Assembly (NCBI GenBank): GCA_050261495.1
Contig: JBLNDI010000146.1
Coordinates: 1-64,000, forward strand
DNA length: 64,000 nucleotides
Direction: 5' to 3'
Source: JBMNKL01 sp050261495
GTDB taxonomy: Bacteria; Bacillota; Clostridia; Acetivibrionales; DTU013
Shown: positions 34,914-43,939 of the stretch, piece after piece
Layout: each line of letters starts with the position of its first letter
How positions within the stretch are numbered: the first letter of the stretch is position 1
Program-made: the position numbers and the translations under genes
Notes under the pieces: model-generated
Databases searched by the model: none
What the model was told of the DNA's origin: nothing
The model's input: only the letters and a program-made list of their open reading frames with translations

Positions 34914-34937
34914 ATTCCTAGTAAATTACTCGGGTAT
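34914..34937. promoter_or_regulatory. likely IscR binding site
   Basis: On the minus strand it reads ATACCCGAGT, four bases, then TACTAGGAAT, an imperfect dyad close to the type 1 IscR consensus from other bacteria. It lies just downstream of the -10 box, over the expected transcription start, in a repressing position. Confidence 0.65.
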
Positions 34938-34944
34938 CAATTTA

Positions 34945-34973
34945 AGATTAACACTTTATTTTATTATTGTCAA
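34945..34973 (-). promoter_or_regulatory. promoter of iscR-iscS-iscU-mnmA
   Basis: Minus-strand TTGACA (34973-34968) and TAATCT (34950-34945) with a 17-base spacer. Confidence 0.7.
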
Positions 34974-34993
34974 TAAATGATTTGATATTTTTA

Positions 34994-36241
34994 TTACTCT
35001 ACCACGGGCAATGTGGATCCGCCGTGAGGCATAAGGAGCACGCGCGCATCCGGGCCGAGCTCGGAAAACGCCTTATCGATGGCTTGTTGCATATCATCGA
35101 AAGGCTCCATGTATATTTTTTTCGACATATCGAAAGGCATGTCCGAAACGATGAAAACCTTCGCCTTCTTTTCGATCAGGGCTATCGCAGCGGCCTTGTG
35201 ACCGCCCAGTTCGAAATTCATGCCAATCCTCTCAAGCAGGTCGTCCGGCGAAGACGATTCATTTATCCATCTTTCAAAAACAGATTCCCCGTATCCTTCC
35301 GTACATGCCGCCAGCAGGATGATTATACCGCCGTCGCGTACGGCATGCTTGGCATTGTCAAGCGCCTTTTGCGCCTGGTACAGGTTGATGTCCTTCGGAA
35401 ATCCGCCGGGAGTGGTAATGACAATATCCGCCCTGGAACGTATCCTGACCTTGTAAAGGCTGTCAAGGAACCTGCAGCCTTCCCGGTGCGCTTCTGCATG
35501 GTGTCCAGCCACAGCCTTGATAATCCTCTTGTTTTCGTCCAATACAACGTTCAATATAAAATCTATCGGCAAAAACCTGGTCACTTCCTCGATATCATTG
35601 CGTACCGGGTTGTCGTCCATGGCGCCTGCCCTTGCGTCATCACTTACCATAAAACTGTGGTTTGCCTGGATTGCCGCCCTTGTGGAAACGCCGGGCATAA
35701 TTGCCTTGGCGCCGCCACTGTAGCCCGCGAAGTAATGGTATTCTATATTTCCCAAGCAAATAACGCGGTCTGCCGAGGCTACCTCTTCGAATACTTCCAC
35801 CGGCGTGCCGGCTGTTGTGGTACCTAATAACCTGCAGCGTTTTGCATCACTGTCGACACACCTGATTTTGCCGTACAACTCTTCTCCGGCCAGTCGTTTC
35901 TTTTCTTCCTCCGTATGCTTGCGGTGGCAGCCAAGCGCAAAAACCAGCGTAATGTTCTCGTATTTTGCGCCTGCTTCAAGCAATTCATCCACAACAAGCG
36001 GTAATACCGTACTGGTTGGCATTGGCCTGGTAATATCGCTTGTAACTATTGCTATTTTTTCACCGGGCTTTACTATGGAAGACAACCTCCCTGTCCCGAT
36101 CGGGTTTAAAAGAGCGCGCCTTACTTCATCAATCCCGGTCAATTCAACTTTGACTTCATTGCTGACCAGTTCCCCAATAATATTCCCGTCTTGAATGTCA
36201 AACTCCTTAAAACCTTTTCCGTAGCCGTATTTAAAATGCAT
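34994..36241 (-). CDS. LarA-family (nickel-dependent lactate racemase-like) protein
   Basis: Protein of 415 residues in the LarA family, which uses a nickel-pincer nucleotide cofactor to racemise or epimerise 2-hydroxyacids. Segments with key residues are IAIVTSDITRPMPTSTVLP near 62, ALGCHRKHTEEEKKRL near 103 and NIEYHYFAGYSGGAKAIMPG near 170, which carries the cofactor-attaching lysine. The cofactor-making genes larB, larC and larE are not in the window. Lactate as substrate is therefore uncertain. It directly follows a small membrane protein gene. Confidence 0.9.
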   Translation of the reverse strand: MHFKYGYGKGFKEFDIQDGNIIGELVSNEVKVELTGIDEVRRALLNPIGTGRLSSIVKPGEKIAIVTSDITRPMPTSTVLPLVVDELLEAGAKYENITLVFALGCHRKHTEEEKKRLAGEELYGKIRCVDSDAKRCRLLGTTTAGTPVEVFEEVASADRVICLGNIEYHYFAGYSGGAKAIMPGVSTRAAIQANHSFMVSDDARAGAMDDNPVRNDIEEVTRFLPIDFILNVVLDENKRIIKAVAGHHAEAHREGCRFLDSLYKVRIRSRADIVITTPGGFPKDINLYQAQKALDNAKHAVRDGGIIILLAACTEGYGESVFERWINESSSPDDLLERIGMNFELGGHKAAAIALIEKKAKVFIVSDMPFDMSKKIYMEPFDDMQQAIDKAFSELGPDARVLLMPHGGSTLPVVE

Positions 36242-36493
36242 TTAGTTCTCCCCCTTCGTATCGCTGCCGGAAGCGTTATCGCCGTCAACGTCATTGCTAC
36301 CGCGATAATGCGGGCTTTCATTCCCGTTATCGTCCTGTATATCGATCAGCTTGCCGTTCGTCATTACAAACGCAATAACTATAACAATATATACTATCAT
36401 GCTAAGCTGCCAATAGAACCTGAAGATAATCAGGTTCAACAGAAGCAGGACAAAACCCGCAAGCAATATCCATGCGATTATCCTCTTTTTCAT
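36242..36493 (-). CDS. small membrane protein of unknown function
   Basis: Protein of 83 residues with two hydrophobic segments (about 5-23 and 28-46) and an acidic, Asn- and Asp-rich hydrophilic tail. A GGAGG site precedes its ATG, and its stop is immediately adjacent to the LarA-family start, so the two are probably cotranscribed. No family recognised. Confidence 0.7.
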   Translation of the reverse strand: MKKRIIAWILLAGFVLLLLNLIIFRFYWQLSMIVYIVIVIAFVMTNGKLIDIQDDNGNESPHYRGSNDVDGDNASGSDTKGEN

Positions 36494-36534
36494 TAGATTC
36501 CTCCTGGTTTTGCAGCTTTCCGGAAGACGTCCGG

Positions 36535-37839
36535 CTAATTACCGGGGCGCCGGATGTTCCTTGTTTTTTCGAGCCATTCCCTTATCCTGGCTTCGTAGCC
36601 GTTTGAAGTCGGCTCATAATATACCGTGCCTGCCATTTCATCGGGGAAATATTCCTGCTCAACTATATTGCCCGGGTAATCGTGCGCATATTTATAGCCC
36701 TTGCCGTATCCCTGGTCCGCCATTCCCTTGACGGGAGCGTTCCGCAGGTGCATAGGCACGTCTCCGGTATATTTAGTCTCAACATCCTTCATAGCCTTTT
36801 CAAGAGCCTTGTAGCATGAATTGGACTTTGGGCTCGTTGCCACCATCACGGCGGCATGGGCCAATAAAAGCCTGGCTTCCGGCATTCCTATCATATGAAT
36901 GCCTTCCGCTGCGGCGACGGCTAACTGGAGAGCCGTAGGGTTTGCCATCCCCACGTCCTCGGAGGCACAGATGATTATGCGCCTTGCAAGAAATTCAGGA
37001 TCTTCTCCCGCGTAAAGCGCTCTTGCCAGGTAAAACAGAGCAGCGTCCGGGTTGCTTCCCCTCATTGACTTGATGAATGCGCTTATATTGTCATAATGGG
37101 CTTCTCCCGACTTGTCGTAAGTGATGGCCTTACGCTGAACACATTCCTCGATAGTGTTAACGGTTATGTGAATATACCCGTCGCTTTCAAGATCGGATGT
37201 TACGGCTGCAAGCTCGATAGCGTTGAGCGCTATCCTCGCATCCCCGTTTGATACTTCCGCCAGGTAAGCTATTGCCTCATCGTCGCAAATAATGTCATAT
37301 CCGCCCAATCCGCGTTCCTTGTCGGTCAGCGCCATTCTTATGATGGTTTCAACGTCGCTTTTGTTCAGAGGATTCAGCATGAAAACCGAGGAACGCGAAA
37401 TTAACGATTTATTTACTTCGAAATACGGGTTTTCCGTTGTGGCTCCTATTAATACGATCGTACCGTTTTCGACATAAGGAAGAAGCGCATCCTGCTGTGC
37501 CTTGTTGAACCGGTGTATTTCATCTATGAACAGGACTGTCCTTCCGCTTGGATTCAGCATCGTGTTCTGCGTATCGGAAACAATTCTCTTTATATCGGCA
37601 ACACCGGCAGTAACGGCATTCAATTTTTCAAACCCGGATTTCGTCGTCGAAGCTATAATCCTGGCCAGCGATGTCTTGCCGGTACCCGGTGGACCGTACA
37701 GTATTATCGATGATATCCTGTCTGCCTTTATCATCCTGTACAGCAGTTTCCCCTTGCCGACTATATGCTCTTGCCCGACAAACTCTTCCAGGCTTCGCGG
37801 GCACATCCTGTAAGCCAGCGGCTCTTTACTTCCGGGCAT
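36535..37839 (-). CDS. rarA: replication-associated recombination ATPase RarA (MgsA)
   Basis: AAA+ clamp-loader-like ATPase of 434 residues that acts at stalled forks. Walker A ILYGPPGTGKTS near residue 46, Walker B VLFIDEIHRFNKAQQ near 100 and sensor 1 LIGATTENPYFEVN near 130 are seen. The MgsA tetramerisation domain fills the C-terminus, ending KYAHDYPGNIVEQEYFPDE. Downstream of glyA in the same direction. Confidence 0.96.
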   Translation of the reverse strand: MPGSKEPLAYRMCPRSLEEFVGQEHIVGKGKLLYRMIKADRISSIILYGPPGTGKTSLARIIASTTKSGFEKLNAVTAGVADIKRIVSDTQNTMLNPSGRTVLFIDEIHRFNKAQQDALLPYVENGTIVLIGATTENPYFEVNKSLISRSSVFMLNPLNKSDVETIIRMALTDKERGLGGYDIICDDEAIAYLAEVSNGDARIALNAIELAAVTSDLESDGYIHITVNTIEECVQRKAITYDKSGEAHYDNISAFIKSMRGSNPDAALFYLARALYAGEDPEFLARRIIICASEDVGMANPTALQLAVAAAEGIHMIGMPEARLLLAHAAVMVATSPKSNSCYKALEKAMKDVETKYTGDVPMHLRNAPVKGMADQGYGKGYKYAHDYPGNIVEQEYFPDEMAGTVYYEPTSNGYEARIREWLEKTRNIRRPGN

Positions 37840-37864
37840 TGCCCCTCATCCCTTCCGGTTATTC

Positions 37865-39106
37865 CTACCTCTTGTAAAGAGGGTATTTTTCACATAGTTT
37901 TGCCACCCGGCTGCGTATATAATCTGCGGAATTCTCATAATCAACTATGGCCAGCTTGATTAACGCCGCAATTTCCTTCATGTCAGCTTCTTTCATGCCT
38001 CTCGTTGTGACGGCCGGCGTCCCTATCCTGATGCCGCTCGTTACAAACGGACCGAGCTTGTCATAAGGCACGGCGTTTTTATTTACCGTGATACCGACTT
38101 CGTCAAGCATTTGCTGCGCCATCTTTCCGGTAACATTGAAATTTGTTAAATCAACCAGCATCAGGTGGTTATCGGTGCCGCCGGATACAAGGTTGAAGCC
38201 TTCCTTTATCAGCGCTTCGGCGAGAGCCTTGGAATTCTTCAGGATTTGATGCTGGTATTGCTTGAATTCGTCGCTTAGAACGAGTTTAAAGCTCACCGCT
38301 TTGGCAGCAATGGCATGCATAAGCGGACCGCCCTGCATTCCCGGGAATATAGCCGAATCCACGGCCTTGGCGTGTTTTGCCTTGCACAGAATCAATCCGC
38401 CCCTTGGCCCCCTCAACGTTTTGTGGGTCGTGGAAGTTACAAAATCCGCGTACGGCACCGGATTGGGATGAAGCCCTGCGGCAACCAATCCCGCTATGTG
38501 CGCCATATCTACCATAAAATAAGCGCCAATCTCCGCGGCAATTTCACTTAACGCCTTGAAATCGATTATTCTCGGGTAAGCGCTTGCGCCGGCAATAATC
38601 ATTTTAGGTTTTGTTTCAATTGCCTTGCGGTATACTTCCTCGTAATCAATGCAGCCTGTATCTTCCCTTACCCCGTAAAATTCGGACTTGAAATATTTGC
38701 CCGAAAGATTCTTCTTCATGCCGTGCGTAAGGTGTCCTCCATGGTCGAGGCTCATGCCGAGTATCGTATCACCCGGTTCAAGCACTGCGAAATAAACGGC
38801 GGAGTTGGCCTGTGAACCTGAATGCGGCTGGACGTTCGCGTGTTCGGCTCCGAATATTTCTTTTGCACGGTCTATGGCCAGTTGCTCAATAACATCCACG
38901 TATTCGCAGCCGCCATAATACCTCTTGCCAGGGTATCCTTCCGCGTACTTGTTTGTCAGTGGAGATCCGAGCGCCTGCAATACCGCCCCTTCCACGAAGT
39001 TTTCCGATGCAATTAATTCAAGCTTGTTTCTCTGCCTGTCGACCTCTTTTTCAATATATTCGGCTACAACAGGATCTACCTTTTTTATCTCTTCGACCTG
39101 ATACAT
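37865..39106 (-). CDS. glyA: serine hydroxymethyltransferase
   Basis: PLP enzyme of 413 residues interconverting serine and glycine with tetrahydrofolate. The N-terminal [20 protein letters not shown], the folate/PLP segment and the PLP lysine in [17 protein letters not shown] are intact. A GGAGGT site precedes the ATG. The long leader carries a glycine riboswitch aptamer and a terminator-like hairpin, so expression should respond to glycine. Confidence 0.98.
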   Translation of the reverse strand: MYQVEEIKKVDPVVAEYIEKEVDRQRNKLELIASENFVEGAVLQALGSPLTNKYAEGYPGKRYYGGCEYVDVIEQLAIDRAKEIFGAEHANVQPHSGSQANSAVYFAVLEPGDTILGMSLDHGGHLTHGMKKNLSGKYFKSEFYGVREDTGCIDYEEVYRKAIETKPKMIIAGASAYPRIIDFKALSEIAAEIGAYFMVDMAHIAGLVAAGLHPNPVPYADFVTSTTHKTLRGPRGGLILCKAKHAKAVDSAIFPGMQGGPLMHAIAAKAVSFKLVLSDEFKQYQHQILKNSKALAEALIKEGFNLVSGGTDNHLMLVDLTNFNVTGKMAQQMLDEVGITVNKNAVPYDKLGPFVTSGIRIGTPAVTTRGMKEADMKEIAALIKLAIVDYENSADYIRSRVAKLCEKYPLYKR

Positions 39107-39162
39107 TTTTTTACCTCCGCCCTTTTCTCAAGTTTAAGCACTTTATTTCATTTATTACAATA

Positions 39163-39190
39163 AGAGGCCAAATCATCCGATTTGACCTCT
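39163..39190 (-). terminator. terminator-like hairpin in the glyA leader
   Basis: On the minus strand AGAGGTCAAATC and GATTTGGCCTCT pair across a four-base loop, with one G-T pair, followed by TTATTGT. It sits between the glycine aptamer and the glyA start, so it is a good candidate expression platform, although the T-run is short. Confidence 0.6.
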
Positions 39191-39221
39191 GAAAACACAA
39201 TATGCCTATGCATAATGTTCA

Positions 39222-39300
39222 ACTCTGTTCTTTTGCCTGAGAGATGATTTCCATGAAAAAGGAAATTTGCCCCTTCGGCGCCTTACGGTCTCTCCAGAGG
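39222..39300 (-). promoter_or_regulatory. glycine riboswitch, single aptamer
   Basis: Minus-strand sequence contains the aptamer hallmarks in order: CTCTGGAGAG, CGCCGAAGGGGCAA, a variable stem (ATTTCC/GGAAAT), then CTCTCAGGCAAAAG and closing ACAGAG. P1 pairs CTCTG with CAGAG. A second tandem aptamer was searched for on both sides and not found. It precedes glyA and should tie serine/glycine interconversion to glycine level. Confidence 0.88.
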
Positions 39301-39393
39301 CGCGTCCGGCTACAGTCAAGAATTAACTTTTCCATAGCGTTCATCCGCCTTATTAAAATGGTCATACGTTACGTTTATTTAAACGCTAGAATG

Positions 39394-39422
39394 ATTATAA
39401 ACATTCCATTTTGGCGTGTCAA
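39394..39422 (-). promoter_or_regulatory. promoter of the glyA leader
   Basis: Minus-strand TTGACA (39422-39417) and TATAAT (39399-39394) with a 17-base spacer, a consensus promoter giving a leader of about 280 bases. Confidence 0.8.
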
Positions 39423-39436
39423 GTTTTATCAGAATG

Positions 39437-40423
39437 TCAAGGCGCCAGTACTTTGTATAACTCGTCAGGTCCGGGCGGCAGAATCTCTTCGGCGCCTTCC
39501 GGCGACAATATACGCTTGTTTCCGCTATCGTTGAGCATTCCGATAATGGCAGCCTCTATCCCCTCTTTTCTTAAATGATTCACAAGCCCTTCCCCATCTG
39601 TTGCCGCCATCAGCATGCAGCCGCTCGATATCAGCTTATACGGGCTTATATTATAATATTCGCATATCTTCCGCGTCGCCATCTTCACCGGTATCTTTTC
39701 CATATAAATTTCAACGCCCTTGCCCGACGCTTCGCATAATTCCCAAACCGCGCCAAGGACGCCTCCTTCGGTGGCGTCGTGCATCGCATTCACGCCAAAC
39801 TGAACAGCCGACAGGCCATCTCTTACTACGCTTATATCTTCGATAAAACTCTTGGCTTCGTCTATAATATTCTCTCCCAAGGGTACTTTCAGGTCCTTTT
39901 CTTTTTCCCGTGCAATTATTGATGCGCCCTCAAGTCCGGCATGCTTTGTCATGACCAGGTAATCGCCGGATTTCGCGCCTTTTGGCGTAATAATCCTATC
40001 CCTGCGGCAACGTCCTATCGCCGTGCAGGAAATGACAAATCGTGATACCGCATCGGTAATTTCGGTATGTCCTCCTATGAGGTCGACGTTTATGGACGAG
40101 GCTTCCCTGATAAGCTGGTCAATAATTGATTCCAGTTCACTTTCGGACGTGCCCGGAGGACAAAGTATTGTTGCCATAAGTCCTAACGGCTCAACGCCGA
40201 ATGATGCGATATCATTGCAATTGATATGTACGGCCAGCCTGCCAATTTCGTAAGCAGTGCCCGTTATTGGATCACTCGACATTATGCATAAATTTCCTCC
40301 GAAATCAACAGCGGAACAGTCAATTCCAATGCCCGGGCGGACAACTACTTCGTCCCGCTTTTTAATAAGTCTGTCAAGAATTATTTTTTTCAGCAGATCA
40401 TTTGGTACTTTTCCTGTTACCAT
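39437..40423 (-). CDS. AIR synthase / HypE-like protein
   Basis: Protein of 328 residues in the PurM/HypE/ThiL superfamily, which binds ATP and activates carboxylates or amides. Motifs include GIGIDCSAVDFGG, SSDPITGTAYEIGRLAVHIN and DATEGGVLGAVWELCEASG. The C-terminal HypE cysteine tail is absent and no hydrogenase maturation gene is nearby. The ATG at 40423 has GGAGG upstream and is preferred to 40453. Exact activity is unknown. Confidence 0.82.
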   Translation of the reverse strand: MVTGKVPNDLLKKIILDRLIKKRDEVVVRPGIGIDCSAVDFGGNLCIMSSDPITGTAYEIGRLAVHINCNDIASFGVEPLGLMATILCPPGTSESELESIIDQLIREASSINVDLIGGHTEITDAVSRFVISCTAIGRCRRDRIITPKGAKSGDYLVMTKHAGLEGASIIAREKEKDLKVPLGENIIDEAKSFIEDISVVRDGLSAVQFGVNAMHDATEGGVLGAVWELCEASGKGVEIYMEKIPVKMATRKICEYYNISPYKLISSGCMLMAATDGEGLVNHLRKEGIEAAIIGMLNDSGNKRILSPEGAEEILPPGPDELYKVLAP

Positions 40424-40459
40424 TACATCCTCCAATACATAGCTGAATCCCATGCAAAA

Positions 40460-41131
40460 CTACAGTTTTTCCTTGACCATCTGGAAACGGTCTCGCGCCG
40501 CTTCCATCAACGCAGGTTTTTTCCTTGCTTCGGCAGAACTAATCAGCTTGCTGAACCATTTGACGGCATCATCGTAATTGCCGGTCCTGATGTGAAGCTC
40601 GGCAATCATGTACATGCACGTATACTCGTCAAGCTTGTCCACCGGAAAGCGTTCCTTTTCGTATACCTCGGTATAATATCTCAGCGCATACCTTAAAAAC
40701 TCATTTTCCTTTTCTTCTTCATCGCCCTTGAACCTGTAGAGCCAGGCTATCCTGATGCAAACTTTCGCCAGTTCGCTAGCCTTGACTCCCCTGAGCTGAT
40801 TATTCAGCAGGACAAGCTTGAAAGCTTCAATAGCCGTATCTATGCTTCTTTCTCCGTCAAAACCCCTCTTTTTCCATTTTGGAGTAATCATTTTCTTTAT
40901 TATATCCGCTTCCCTGGACGATATTTCAAGAAATTTGTCGGCCTGCGCCGCATAACCGCAGTTCCCGCATACCCAGGCGTCATAATACAGCGGATTGATG
41001 CCTTCATAATGGACACAAAAATCGGTATCCCTTTCTTTTACCTTGTAAGCGCGGCTCTTTACTTTTGTCACGTTGAATTTTTTCGAACATACGGGACAGG
41101 TTACCTCTTTATGGTATAGATTTTCGTTCAT
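40460..41131 (-). CDS. DUF2225 protein, zinc ribbon plus TPR-like helices
   Basis: Protein of 223 residues. The N-terminus has paired cysteine knuckles TCPVCSKKFNV and VCGNCGYAA, likely one zinc ribbon. The rest is helical, with TPR-like segments such as RTGNYDDAVKWFSKLISSAEARK. It fits DUF2225, found widely in Firmicutes with no assigned function. ATG 41131 follows GGGGTTGGAA. It lies between the HypE-like and VanW genes. Confidence 0.82.
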   Translation of the reverse strand: MNENLYHKEVTCPVCSKKFNVTKVKSRAYKVKERDTDFCVHYEGINPLYYDAWVCGNCGYAAQADKFLEISSREADIIKKMITPKWKKRGFDGERSIDTAIEAFKLVLLNNQLRGVKASELAKVCIRIAWLYRFKGDEEEKENEFLRYALRYYTEVYEKERFPVDKLDEYTCMYMIAELHIRTGNYDDAVKWFSKLISSAEARKKPALMEAARDRFQMVKEKL

Positions 41132-41193
41132 TTCCAACCCCCTCGATTTTTCAGGCAGCAAGGATTATATTTATACGCTGCCGGTATTTCAAA

Positions 41194-42582
41194 TCAATAA
41201 TTTGCTGCTTCTGCCCGGTACTTTTCGTACAGGTCGCCCGCAACCCGGATTTTCCCCTGGACAGGCTTGTAATAATCCTCGGTAAGCTTTTCCCTCCATT
41301 GAAGCTCCCCGTTTTTGTAAGCTTCCCTGTACAACACTACGCGCAGGCCTTTTACCTCTTTTCGCTCCACTTTTATTTCACCCGGCTGCAGTGTACTGTC
41401 GTAGATTATTTCCGGCGGTTTAGGCTTATAGACGCCTATGATATTGGTTTTCAATTCGTATACTACATCGCCTTCCCTCTTCCTCCCAAGTATGCTTATG
41501 ATAAGTTTGTTCCCTTCAACACCGGCATGGAGGCATACCGGGTATTCCAGGTTGTTGACAAACCTGAAATCAATCGAGTTTTCCGTAATAGTGGCATCCC
41601 TTCCAGGGCTTATATAATACAGCGGAATTGAATGGTGTTCCCGCTCTATAACACTCATGCCGGCAAGCAGCACCGTATTGTATAATGTTGTTGATACCTG
41701 GCAGACACCTCCGCCTGTCCCGGGGACAAGCTCGCTCTTGAATATGATCGGAGCCTCCTTGTACCCGTTTTCCCTGGTCCTGGGTCCCAATGCCCTGTTC
41801 ATCGAAAAGGATTCCCCGGGAAGCAAAATCGTTCCGTTAATCCTGCTGCAGGCCAGCTTGATATTATCGGTGCGGTTTGTGTCACTCTTGTCGAACTTGG
41901 TGCTGAACCGGGACAGAACACCGTTAATTTCCTTAATGTCGTCATATACTATATGAGGTTTTTTCTCATCCACGACCAGCTCAATCTCGCTGAAATCCCT
42001 TGCAGCCAACTGTTTTTCCGCTTTTTCAAGGCTTTTTTCAATATTTAGCGATCGCGTCACCCTCTCGCGCTTGAATTTTATTTTTCCGTCCGAGTATACT
42101 ATCCCAGCGTTTTCCCCGACGGCATCGCATTCTTTCTTGATTTTTTCAAGTATATCCGCCAGTTTATCCCTGTCAAAGCTCTCCTCGATCTCTACCGTGT
42201 GACCGTTTATCGATAAGAGTATCGAGTTGTACAATTTTTTGAATATATTTCCCTCTCTTCCAATATAGTAGGCCTGCTGCAAGGCATTGTCAACCATGTA
42301 TTCATAACCGATATCCCGGAGCGCCACTTCCCATTTTCGGCTTCCGTAGGAAAGTGTAATACTTTCGGCGCCATGATTCTTTGCAATATACTCCAATACA
42401 GCCTTTTTTGCCTCGTCCGCAGTCATCCAGGAGACGTCTGTTTTCTCAATCCATATGCCCTTTCTTATCGTGTTTCCGGTAAATAAACGCGTCAGTGTGA
42501 AAAAAGCTGCCAGGATAACCAATACTATTATCACTGACGTATAAATCATTCTTTTCCGAAATATACCATAAGCACCGGACAT
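41194..42582 (-). CDS. VanW-family cell-wall-associated protein
   Basis: Secreted or membrane-anchored protein of about 462 residues. One transmembrane helix lies near residues 13-32, then peptidoglycan-binding-4-like repeats. The VanW domain covers LLPGESFSMNRALGPRTREN, GGGVCQVSTTLYNTVLLAG and TITENSIDFRFVNN. The C-terminal 80 residues resemble a G5-like stalk. VanW proteins occur in some vancomycin-resistance clusters but are widespread without them, and no van genes are present. Start 42582 is preferred over 42591 for ribosome-site spacing. A stem TTGCGGC/GCCGCAA (42615-42635) precedes it. Confidence 0.87.
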   Translation of the reverse strand: MSGAYGIFRKRMIYTSVIIVLVILAAFFTLTRLFTGNTIRKGIWIEKTDVSWMTADEAKKAVLEYIAKNHGAESITLSYGSRKWEVALRDIGYEYMVDNALQQAYYIGREGNIFKKLYNSILLSINGHTVEIEESFDRDKLADILEKIKKECDAVGENAGIVYSDGKIKFKRERVTRSLNIEKSLEKAEKQLAARDFSEIELVVDEKKPHIVYDDIKEINGVLSRFSTKFDKSDTNRTDNIKLACSRINGTILLPGESFSMNRALGPRTRENGYKEAPIIFKSELVPGTGGGVCQVSTTLYNTVLLAGMSVIEREHHSIPLYYISPGRDATITENSIDFRFVNNLEYPVCLHAGVEGNKLIISILGRKREGDVVYELKTNIIGVYKPKPPEIIYDSTLQPGEIKVERKEVKGLRVVLYREAYKNGELQWREKLTEDYYKPVQGKIRVAGDLYEKYRAEAANY

Positions 42583-42706
42583 CGATAACATACCTTCCCG
42601 TAAATGACGTACTTTTGCGGCATATCAAGCCGCAAGGCTTAAAATGAGACTTCTCTCCCATTTTATTATTATGTTATCAACTATGCTTATAGTACATGTG
42701 TGGTAA

Positions 42707-43939
42707 TTACACGGAAACGTCCAATATTTCGGTATTATTTAAAGCATTTTCTATCATTGCCTCCAATTTCAATCTGCTTTCATATCTTTCCACATCCTCG
42801 AGCCTGGGCTTTATTTTCGGATGCTTCGCGACAAAAACAGTGCAACAGTCCTCGTAAGGCAAAATAGACGTATTAAACGTGCCTATCTTCCTTGCTATTT
42901 CAACCACGTCGTTCTTATCCATGCCGATTAACGGCCTGAATACCGGGAGGCTGACAGTTGCGTTTGTTACTGCGAGGCTTTGCACTGTCTGGCTTGCGAC
43001 CTGGCCGAGGCTTTCACCGGTTATCAAGGCATGGGCGCCGCTGTTAAGCGCTATCCTTTCTGCAATTTTCATCATTGCCCTTCTCATGATTATAGTCAGA
43101 TGATCTTCCGGGCATTTGTCATTTATTTCGAGTTGTATATCCGTAAAAGGTACAATATGAAGTTTTATGCCCAAACAATACGGGGACAATATCCTTGCCA
43201 ACTCCACGACTTTGTCTCGGGCACGTTCGCTGGTGTACGGATAACTGTGGAAATGCACCGCTCCTATCTTCATGCCTCTTTTTGCCATCATCCATCCGGC
43301 CACCGGGCTGTCGATTCCGCCAGACAGCAGCAGTATGGCTTTTCCGTTCGTTCCGACAGGCAAGCCTCCTCCTGCAGGAACAATATCACAATAAATGTAC
43401 GCGCTTTCCCTGACTTCCACGTACAGTATAAAATCGGGCTCGTGCACGTCTACCTTTAACCCGTGTATGTTCTCCAGGAGGTATCCCCCGAGTTCGTCGC
43501 AAATCTCAGGTGATTGCATCGGATAACTTTTATTGCCTCTTTTTGCTTCGACCTTGAACCATACCGTGTCCCGGACACCGTTTTTGTCCATGTGCCTGTC
43601 CGGCCGGCTTGCGGCTTTTTCCTTCAGCACTTGCCGCATATGCTCTTTTACAAGCTCAAGCGAATGGCGTTTTATTTCTTCCCAGTCGGAGGGAATTTTC
43701 AATACAACGCTGGCGGATACTATGCCGAAAACCTTGCTCAATTTTAACACGGCTTCGCTGAAATCGTATCCCTCATCCCTAGGCTCGATAAAAATCCTGG
43801 CCTGCGATTTGTTGACCTCGATTTTACCGAGCGGTGCGAGCGCAATCCTGATGTTCTCAATCAATTTATTCTCAAATACCGGCCTGTTCAGGCCTTTTAA
43901 CATTATTTCGCCATACCTTACCAAGATAACTTTTTTCAT
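42707..43939 (-). CDS. thiI: tRNA 4-thiouridine synthase ThiI
   Basis: Thiolates U8 in tRNA and may supply sulfur for thiamine. The 410-residue protein has an N-terminal ferredoxin-like/THUMP region and a PP-loop in ILLLSGGIDSPVAGWMM near residue 185. The C-terminal rhodanese domain of the enterobacterial enzyme is missing, as usual in Firmicutes, where a dedicated desulfurase donates sulfur. Its ATG at 43939 overlaps the nifZ stop by four bases and follows GGAGG. Confidence 0.96.
   Translation of the reverse strand: MKKVILVRYGEIMLKGLNRPVFENKLIENIRIALAPLGKIEVNKSQARIFIEPRDEGYDFSEAVLKLSKVFGIVSASVVLKIPSDWEEIKRHSLELVKEHMRQVLKEKAASRPDRHMDKNGVRDTVWFKVEAKRGNKSYPMQSPEICDELGGYLLENIHGLKVDVHEPDFILYVEVRESAYIYCDIVPAGGGLPVGTNGKAILLLSGGIDSPVAGWMMAKRGMKIGAVHFHSYPYTSERARDKVVELARILSPYCLGIKLHIVPFTDIQLEINDKCPEDHLTIIMRRAMMKIAERIALNSGAHALITGESLGQVASQTVQSLAVTNATVSLPVFRPLIGMDKNDVVEIARKIGTFNTSILPYEDCCTVFVAKHPKIKPRLEDVERYESRLKLEAMIENALNNTEILDVSV

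Noticed and set aside
42582..42707. Vancomycin-resistance locus because of the VanW-family protein
   Set aside because: No vanH, vanA, vanX or two-component genes are nearby, and VanW-domain proteins are common in Clostridia without resistance.
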